Virus record (IMG/VR): IMGVR_UViG_3300019360_000005
Coordinates: 1-43,895 of that record
DNA length: 43,895 nucleotides
Reading direction: 5' to 3' (one strand)
From: a virus
Shown here: positions 39,924 to 43,895 of the stretch, piece after piece
How the letters are laid out: every line of letters begins with the position of its first letter
How positions within the stretch are numbered: the stretch's first letter is position 1
The notes under the pieces: model-generated
Databases searched by the model: none
What the model saw: only the letters and a program-made list of their open reading frames with translations
What the model was told of the DNA's origin: nothing
Made by a program: the position numbers and the translations under genes

Positions 39924-39934
39924 TATTGTATTAT
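39924..39934 (+). promoter_or_regulatory. TATTGTATTAT box 3
   Basis: Differs from the other two boxes at one position. It is 45 nt upstream of the first gene start of the plus block, a sensible promoter distance. Confidence 0.4.
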
Positions 39935-39978
39935 AACCTCGGCATATGCGTTGCATAGTATATGCTTGTGAGGTAACT

Positions 39979-40227
39979 ATGGATAAAGATATTAAAGTCA
40001 GAGTATATCATTGGAATACTAACGGCACTAACGATATAGAAATTGTAGAGATCAGTAAGTCTAAGGGTACTAGTAAAGTCTTAATGACTTTACCAGAGGC
40101 TTTGTTCGGAGTTAACATATCCTCTGATTGGGTGCTTATGCCTGTAAAGGTAGCTATTAAGCATATAGCAGTGTCTCCAATGGAAGATGGTACTACAGTT
40201 GAGAATGAGTTAAAGAAGTATTTATGA
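39979..40227 (+). CDS. Small hypothetical protein, first gene of the plus block
   Basis: An 82-residue protein starting MDKDIKVRVYHWNTNGTNDI. The ATG at 39979 is chosen because GAGG lies five nt upstream; the upstream ATG at 39946 has no site. The C-terminal half has VLMPVKVAIKHIAVSP. Overlaps the next gene by 4 nt. Not recognised. As first gene after the divergent region it is probably early. Confidence 0.55.
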   Translation: MDKDIKVRVYHWNTNGTNDIEIVEISKSKGTSKVLMTLPEALFGVNISSDWVLMPVKVAIKHIAVSPMEDGTTVENELKKYL

Positions 40228-40463
40228 TATACTTTGGTAAGACATTAGAACAGATGATAGGTAAAGAGTATGAAGTACTCATATCTAAAGATGATAAGAT
40301 TATAGCAGAGTTTATAGATGGAATGCTAGTGCATTCCTATAAGAACACTCAAGGAATGGGTATTGAAGTCGAGACTAAAACCCCTGAACCCTCATCTCGA
40401 CTTCATTCTGGTGAGGGGACTAAGACGGTCCCCTCTTCCAGGTCTAAGGAGACTAAGTCATGA
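40224..40463 (+). CDS. Small hypothetical protein with disordered tail
   Basis: A 79-residue protein with an ordered start (MIYFGKTLEQMIGKEYEVLI) and a Ser/Thr/Pro-rich tail. The DNA encoding the tail forms alternative hairpins (40389-40435). ATGA overlaps on both sides support translation. Not recognised. Confidence 0.5.
   Translation: MIYFGKTLEQMIGKEYEVLISKDDKIIAEFIDGMLVHSYKNTQGMGIEVETKTPEPSSRLHSGEGTKTVPSSRSKETKS
40389..40435 (+). promoter_or_regulatory. Mutually exclusive hairpins inside a coding region
   Basis: GAGGGGAC (40413-40420) pairs perfectly with GTCCCCTC (40428-40435) around TAAGACG. The same bases can instead pair as TGAGGG (40412-40417) with CCCTCA (40389-40394). This is an attenuator-like arrangement but has no T-run. 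Confidence 0.4.
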
Positions 40464-40711
40464 CAAGAGAAGAATTCGAAAAGAAACAAGCACATTTAGA
40501 TAAGATATTTACAATACAAGACTCCTTATCTAATAAGTGTAAAGAATACCCTAATTTTATTAGTCAGCATAGAAATAAGTCTATAGGTCTTATCCCAATG
40601 CTAGAGGATAACCTTAATCAAGCCTATCGAGATGCGGGATTCAATAACATAGTGAGCATTATATCACGTATTAACTTTAATAAGAAAGATTCTAATGAGG
40701 AGACTGCTTAA
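40460..40711 (+). CDS. Small hypothetical protein
   Basis: An 83-residue helical protein (MTREEFEKKQAHLDKIFTIQ start). Overlaps the upstream gene by 4 nt and the next by 1 nt (TAATG). Not recognised. Confidence 0.55.
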   Translation: MTREEFEKKQAHLDKIFTIQDSLSNKCKEYPNFISQHRNKSIGLIPMLEDNLNQAYRDAGFNNIVSIISRINFNKKDSNEETA

Positions 40712-40875
40712 TGAATACCTTGGATATTAAGACTATGCAAGCATTTGAAGACTTCTTAAGTAAAGAAGAAGCTAAGGAGACTAAAGAAGATAAGCGAGTT
40801 ATCTATACTAATAAGATATCACTTAGTGATTTACGTAAAGCCTTAGCTGATAATAAAGTTGTAGTAATTCGCTAA
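40711..40875 (+). CDS. Small hypothetical protein
   Basis: A 54-residue acidic-to-basic helical protein (MNTLDIKTMQAFEDFLSKEE start, DNKVVVIR end). TAATG overlap with the upstream gene and GAGG upstream. Not recognised. Confidence 0.5.
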   Translation: MNTLDIKTMQAFEDFLSKEEAKETKEDKRVIYTNKISLSDLRKALADNKVVVIR

Positions 40876-40890
40876 CAATAAGAGGACTAT

Positions 40891-40971
40891 ATGTATTTAC
40901 ACGACTTATATTTTATTCTGTATTCGGGTTTCATATTGACAATGGTTTACATTGGAGTAGCGTTTGAGTAA
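40891..40971 (+). CDS. 26-residue membrane peptide
   Basis: MYLHDLYFILYSGFILTMVY then IGVAFE. One hydrophobic segment covers most of it. AGAGGA lies 4 nt upstream of the ATG. Candidate membrane microprotein. Confidence 0.45.
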   Translation: MYLHDLYFILYSGFILTMVYIGVAFE

Positions 40972-41026
40972 TGGTGCTATATACTACACCATAAAACTAA
41001 TATATGGTGCTATATAGCGCACCATA
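40971..41026 (+). repeat. Tandem related hairpins
   Basis: Two copies of an ATGGTGCTATATA...CACCATAA unit: copy 1 stem ATGGTG/CACCAT (40971-40976/40987-40992), copy 2 stem TATGGTGC/GCACCATA (41003-41010/41019-41026). The second ends at the ribosome site AAGGAG of the next gene, so it could control its translation. Confidence 0.6.
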
Positions 41027-41037
41027 AGGAGTATCTT

Positions 41038-41142
41038 ATGAAGCGATTAATGGTATTAATAGGCTTTAAGGGTAGAAGACACAAGATAAGAGATATGCTC
41101 ATTATGTGGGAATTGCGTTATACTATGGGAATAGGGGATTAA
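41038..41142 (+). CDS. 34-residue basic peptide
   Basis: MKRLMVLIGFKGRRHKIRDM start, basic then hydrophobic. A clear AAGGAG lies 6 nt before the ATG, which supports translation. Not recognised. Confidence 0.45.
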   Translation: MKRLMVLIGFKGRRHKIRDMLIMWELRYTMGIGD

Positions 41143-41143
41143 T

Positions 41144-41863
41144 ATGAAGAATTTGATGACAGAAAAGCAATTAGATAGAAAAATTAATAAACTTAAAGCT
41201 AAGGAAATAAATAGAATTAAAAAAGAAATTAAAAAAATTATGTTGGGTCCTTTAAGATGTGACTTCGATAAGTTAGAGATTTTTAGAAAACAACTTAACA
41301 ACCTAAACTGGTCCGCTATTCCCTATAAAAAGACAAAGCGTATATTTAAAACATCTAAATGTGATTTTAACCCCTTAACAGGGCTTGGACACTCGTATGA
41401 TTGGTATGAGCTGACTAAAGTGATTAAGGGTAAATTAGTAGTTAATACCTATCGCTATTCAAGGACAACAAATAAACACATAGATCGTGTTAAATCTTTA
41501 ATTACAGATTTAGGTCTTAAATTTATTGAGGTACAAGCACCAAGAGGTCTCCAAGACTTAGACAATGCTTTAGCTTATACTATTAGAGAATATCAAGAAG
41601 AGTTACTTAAAGTTAAGCATTCTAGAGATAAAAAAGCTACTTGGAAACTAAAAAATCTTAAGAAGAATCTTAAGAATCTCGCATTACTTGGGGTTAAGCC
41701 GACTAAAAAGCTTATGCTACTATCTGCTCAAAGCGCTCTAAAAGATAGGAATGCCAAGCTATTAAGAAAACGTGAGGTAACTAGAATTGAACGTACTCGT
41801 GTTAAAGAAATACTAGACGAGTATACACCCGCTTTAGTTTCATTAGAAGCTTTAGATATTTAA
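41144..41863 (+). CDS. Lys-rich protein of unknown function
   Basis: A 239-residue protein. Residues 1-50 are a highly basic helix (DRKINKLKAKEINRIKKEIK). The middle is mixed (HSYDWYELTKVIKGKLVVNT, VKSLITDLGLKFIEVQAP), and the C-terminal third is again basic and helical (KNLKKNLKNLALLGVKPTKK). The charge suggests DNA or RNA binding. It starts 2 nt after the previous stop and ends 9 nt before the next gene; the pair is probably one functional unit. Confidence 0.6.
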   Translation: MKNLMTEKQLDRKINKLKAKEINRIKKEIKKIMLGPLRCDFDKLEIFRKQLNNLNWSAIPYKKTKRIFKTSKCDFNPLTGLGHSYDWYELTKVIKGKLVVNTYRYSRTTNKHIDRVKSLITDLGLKFIEVQAPRGLQDLDNALAYTIREYQEELLKVKHSRDKKATWKLKNLKKNLKNLALLGVKPTKKLMLLSAQSALKDRNAKLLRKREVTRIERTRVKEILDEYTPALVSLEALDI

Positions 41864-41872
41864 AGGATAATT

Positions 41873-42808
41873 ATGTATATACCAAAAGACACAAATAAGG
41901 ACTTAGCATTGGCAACAAAAGCCTTTATGAAGAAGAGAACAGGCAAATTTAATAATTATATAGCTTTACCTAATGCTCTGGTTTATAGGCGTATCGCTAC
42001 TGAAATAAGTATTGAGGGTTATAATAGATTAAAACAAGATGTTATTTGTATTAGAATTAATAAGAATAATAAAGAGATACTTTTAGCTAATAGCTCTCTT
42101 CATAGAGCCTCTTTCGCATTCTGGCGAGAATCCCCCGGTCAAATACTAATGCGTCAGTTAAAGATTCCTATGCTGCCTTTTGCTTCATTCACTGAAGCTG
42201 GTCTTAAGATTAAAGAGATTGAAATCATTGATCAGAGCGGAAGTGAAACAGTTAATAGGCATATGCCCGATAAAGATAAAAAGAATAAAAAAGGCGAAGT
42301 TATTAAGAAAATATATGAGGACACTCACTTTACTGGCGCTTCTCTATTTAAAACTGGTGGTAAATACTTCCTATTCGATATAGATAGGGAAGAGATTAAG
42401 CATAGTATATTTAATGCTTTCATTGTTGAGATTCCCTATAAAGTCGAATCAATCGCAGATGCTTATGATGCCCTAATTCCAGATGAAGTTGGCTTAGCCA
42501 TGGAACAGGGCACTAAAGTCTTACGCCAAGGCGAATACTTTTTTATAAGAATGCATAACTTTGATCTGGTTAAAGCGGATAAAGGGCCTTTGTTTGGAGT
42601 TCTTCCTAGAAATAATAAAGAGGCAATACTTAGAACTCAAGGAAATAGAGACCATATCTGCTCTATGTATAACGAACAGCATGATCTTGTTTCAGGCACT
42701 GTAAGACACGCTGGACGTGAACATGCTAACCTAGTATTAGACGGCTGGTATAAAGCAGTGCCCAATACGGCTGTTAAATCATTCACTTTAACTGGCGATG
42801 TAGATTAA
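41873..42808 (+). CDS. Conserved-looking protein of unknown function
   Basis: A 311-residue protein with AAAGGA five nt upstream. Segments VDVICIRINKNNKEI-like (residues 55-70), YEDTHFTGASLFKTGGKYFL, FDIDREEIKHSIFNAFIVEI, DAYDALIPDEVGLAMEQG and VLRQGEYFFIRM look like a folded multi-strand domain. The C terminus has GTVRHAGREHANLVLDGWYK, whose HxGREH/LxLDGW pattern I have seen in phage proteins of unknown function. No known catalytic motif is certain. Confidence 0.6.
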   Translation: MYIPKDTNKDLALATKAFMKKRTGKFNNYIALPNALVYRRIATEISIEGYNRLKQDVICIRINKNNKEILLANSSLHRASFAFWRESPGQILMRQLKIPMLPFASFTEAGLKIKEIEIIDQSGSETVNRHMPDKDKKNKKGEVIKKIYEDTHFTGASLFKTGGKYFLFDIDREEIKHSIFNAFIVEIPYKVESIADAYDALIPDEVGLAMEQGTKVLRQGEYFFIRMHNFDLVKADKGPLFGVLPRNNKEAILRTQGNRDHICSMYNEQHDLVSGTVRHAGREHANLVLDGWYKAVPNTAVKSFTLTGDVD

Positions 42809-42819
42809 AGGAGACTAAT

Positions 42820-43026
42820 GTGTCTAACTGTAGAGATTGTTCTAAGTATTCTGAATGTAACATCATAACTGACGATGGGGAGACATTATGCGACAACTGC
42901 TCTTTATATGTATGCTTTGGATGTAACAAAGGAGAGATAGAAATAGAAGCCTCTAATGGGGAGTACTATTGTAGGGATTGTGCTGAGTCTTGGATAGCAA
43001 GCCATTATTATAGGAGTAAAATATGA
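42820..43026 (+). CDS. Multi-cysteine zinc-binding protein
   Basis: A 68-residue protein with CRDC, C (SEC), CDNC, CFGC and CRDC: at least ten cysteines with CxxC spacing, probably two zinc sites of RING/ribbon type. The start is GTG at 42820 after AAAGGAG; the overlapping ATG at 42818 opens only 16 codons. Overlaps the next gene by 4 nt. Confidence 0.65.
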   Translation: MSNCRDCSKYSECNIITDDGETLCDNCSLYVCFGCNKGEIEIEASNGEYYCRDCAESWIASHYYRSKI

Positions 43027-43154
43027 AAAACCTAATAAATCTGTGTATAAGTCTAGGTATGATACTAAGTATATTTGCATTCTACTTAGTGGCCTATTTA
43101 ATTGGATATTCTATAGGTTCTTTAATATTATTTATTTTAAGGGGCAGATTATGA
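43023..43154 (+). CDS. 43-residue membrane protein
   Basis: Nearly all hydrophobic after MKNL: ISLGMILSIFAFYLVAYLIG then YSIGSLILFILRGRL. One or two membrane passes. ATGA overlaps on both sides support translation. A holin-size protein, but no other evidence. Confidence 0.5.
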   Translation: MKNLINLCISLGMILSIFAFYLVAYLIGYSIGSLILFILRGRL

Positions 43155-43420
43155 ACAAAACTATAAGTAGAAATAAGATTATAAAAGCTATTAAAACAGA
43201 ACCTTTGATGTCAGGGGATATTGTAGAGATGACTTTCGGATATCATGTTAGTACAAAGCGTAACTCTGAAGTATGCGCATTGGGAGCGGTATTAAGAAAA
43301 GCCGGGTATTCGAATAGGGATATACATACTTATGGAAATAGGTTGAGTAGACGTTTAGAAATTCTGCCTATATTGACAGAGAAAAATTTAAGAATAGTTC
43401 TTAAAAAAAACACTACTTAG
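43151..43420 (+). CDS. Hypothetical protein
   Basis: An 89-residue basic protein (MNKTISRNKIIKAIKTEPLM start). The segment EVCALGAVLRKAGYSNRDIH occurs in small phage proteins of unknown function, from memory. ATG 43151 is chosen by its ATGA overlap; an upstream in-frame ATG at 43043 would run through the membrane-protein gene. Confidence 0.6.
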   Translation: MNKTISRNKIIKAIKTEPLMSGDIVEMTFGYHVSTKRNSEVCALGAVLRKAGYSNRDIHTYGNRLSRRLEILPILTEKNLRIVLKKNTT

Positions 43421-43559
43421 TAGCCTTAAGTATTAAGTTTGAACATCTAATGTCTATTTATAAATTAGAAACTGCTAGAAAAAAACTTATTGGTTTTGTT
43501 AAATATAACTTTCCCATAAGAATTAAATTATGAACGTTGATATATAGGAGAAAACAGAA

Positions 43560-43895
43560 ATGAAACTATTTGAAATTAAATCAGGGATAAGTGGAACAGT
43601 CCTTTTCTCGGTAAAAACCGAGAGTTTTAAAATGGCCTTAGAATTGGCGATTAAGGCCAATGCGGACCTAAACTATGCGGACCTAAGCTCTGCGGACCTA
43701 AGCTATGCGGACCTACGCTATGCGGACCTAAGCTCTGCGGACCTACGCTATGCGGACCTGAGCTCTGCGGACCTACGCTCTGCGAACCTAAGCTATGCGG
43801 ACCTAAGCTCTGCGGACCTACGCTATGCGGACCTAAGCTCTGCGGACCTACGCTATGCGGACCTAAGCTCTGCGGACCTACGCTATGCGGACCTA
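43560..43895 (+). CDS. Pentapeptide-repeat protein, N-terminal part (continues at window start)
   Basis: ATG 43560 has TAGGAG upstream. A 33-residue non-repeat start (MKLFEIKSGISGTVLFSVKT, then LELAIKAN) is followed by pentapeptides ADLXX to the window edge, in frame. The frame is continuous with 30-521 if the last 29 nt are the same bases as 1-29. The N- and C-terminal domains around a variable repeat number match phage pentapeptide proteins. Codons in the repeats (GCG, GAC, CGC) differ from the AGA/GCT-rich rest of the genome. Confidence 0.85.
   Translation, partial: MKLFEIKSGISGTVLFSVKTESFKMALELAIKANADLNYADLSSADLSYADLRYADLSSADLRYADLSSADLRSANLSYADLSSADLRYADLSSADLRYADLSSADLRYADL
43661..43895 (+). 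repeat. Pentapeptide-coding 15/30-nt tandem repeats (right end)
   Basis: Fifteen complete 15-nt units plus a partial one, mostly alternating TAT- and TCT-containing units. The last 29 nt equal positions 1-29. Exact repeats of this kind collapse in short-read assembly, which explains the end of the window. Confidence 0.95.

Larger units (their letters stand above)
39194..39978. other. Non-coding divergent intergenic region
   Basis: About 785 nt with no convincing gene on either strand. It separates the minus-strand late block from the plus-strand small-gene block. It contains several strong inverted repeats, a 30-nt imperfect direct repeat and three TATTGTAT(A/T)AT boxes (listed separately). 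It is a good candidate for divergent promoters and possibly a replication origin or packaging site. I found no tRNA here and no consensus -35/-10 pair with correct spacing. Confidence 0.7.

Noticed and set aside
43450-43533. 27-residue frame between 43421 and 43560
   Set aside because: No ribosome site and no overlap pattern. The 140-nt gap otherwise holds only AT-rich sequence and the ribosome site of the pentapeptide gene.
1-43895. Whole-genome stop-codon reassignment (TAG as an amino acid)
   Set aside because: Several genes end sensibly at TAG (for example 3115, 18107, 30334), and only the terminase has an internal TAG. Partial suppression is kept as a separate, weaker idea.

Overview
The window reads as an essentially complete genome of a short-tailed (podovirus-like) double-stranded DNA phage. 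It carries terminase, a large portal protein, scaffold, HK97-fold capsid protein, a flat tail-adaptor protein, a large propeller-like tail protein, and adsorption and ejection proteins, but no tail sheath, tape measure or integrase. The DNA is AT-rich and tightly packed, with many 4-nt ATGA start/stop overlaps. A lipobox lipoprotein, signal peptides and spanin-like proteins suggest a Gram-negative host; this is inference. Both window ends lie inside one pentapeptide-repeat gene, and collapsing a 29-nt terminal identity restores its frame. The molecule is therefore circular or circularly permuted and was broken inside a repeat.

There are four transcription blocks. (1) A plus block from about 39979 through the window end to 2676 holds small unknown, zinc-binding and membrane proteins, the pentapeptide protein, a winged-helix protein, a GT-B glycosyltransferase and a dNMP kinase. 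(2) A minus block, 6246 down to 2673, starts at a consensus promoter and encodes a membrane protein, an exported trypsin-like protease, small zinc-ribbon and SH3-like proteins, a candidate small terminase and an M15 peptidoglycan peptidase. (3) A plus block, 6356 to 20048, starts at the divergent consensus promoter with a structured, probably non-coding leader and an HNH endonuclease. It continues with nucleic-acid genes: Cas4-like PD-(D/E)XK nuclease, RtcB RNA ligase, CYTH enzyme, Rad52-like annealase, family A polymerase, DnaB-like helicase, Hjc-type resolvase, CHC2/Toprim primase, sigma-region-4-like protein, DEDD exonuclease and spanin-like proteins. (4) A minus block, 39193 down to 20041, carries the packaging, head, tail, adsorption and ejection genes.

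The blocks diverge at two non-coding regions (6247-6675 and 39194-39978) and converge at 2673-2676 and 20041-20048, where genes overlap tail to tail.

The main oddities are: an in-frame amber codon in the Walker A region of the large terminase, together with TAG stops that are often closely followed by another stop; a roughly 300-nt leader that can be drawn with a group I-like P3/P7 pseudoknot beside an HNH gene; an RtcB-CYTH pair; a secreted protease in a packaging/lysis operon; a GT-A glycosyltransferase between portal and scaffold; a 0.8-kb non-coding region full of inverted and direct repeats; and near-identical 30-nt pentapeptide repeats with codon use unlike the rest of the genome. All functions are from reading the sequence; no database or folding program was used.
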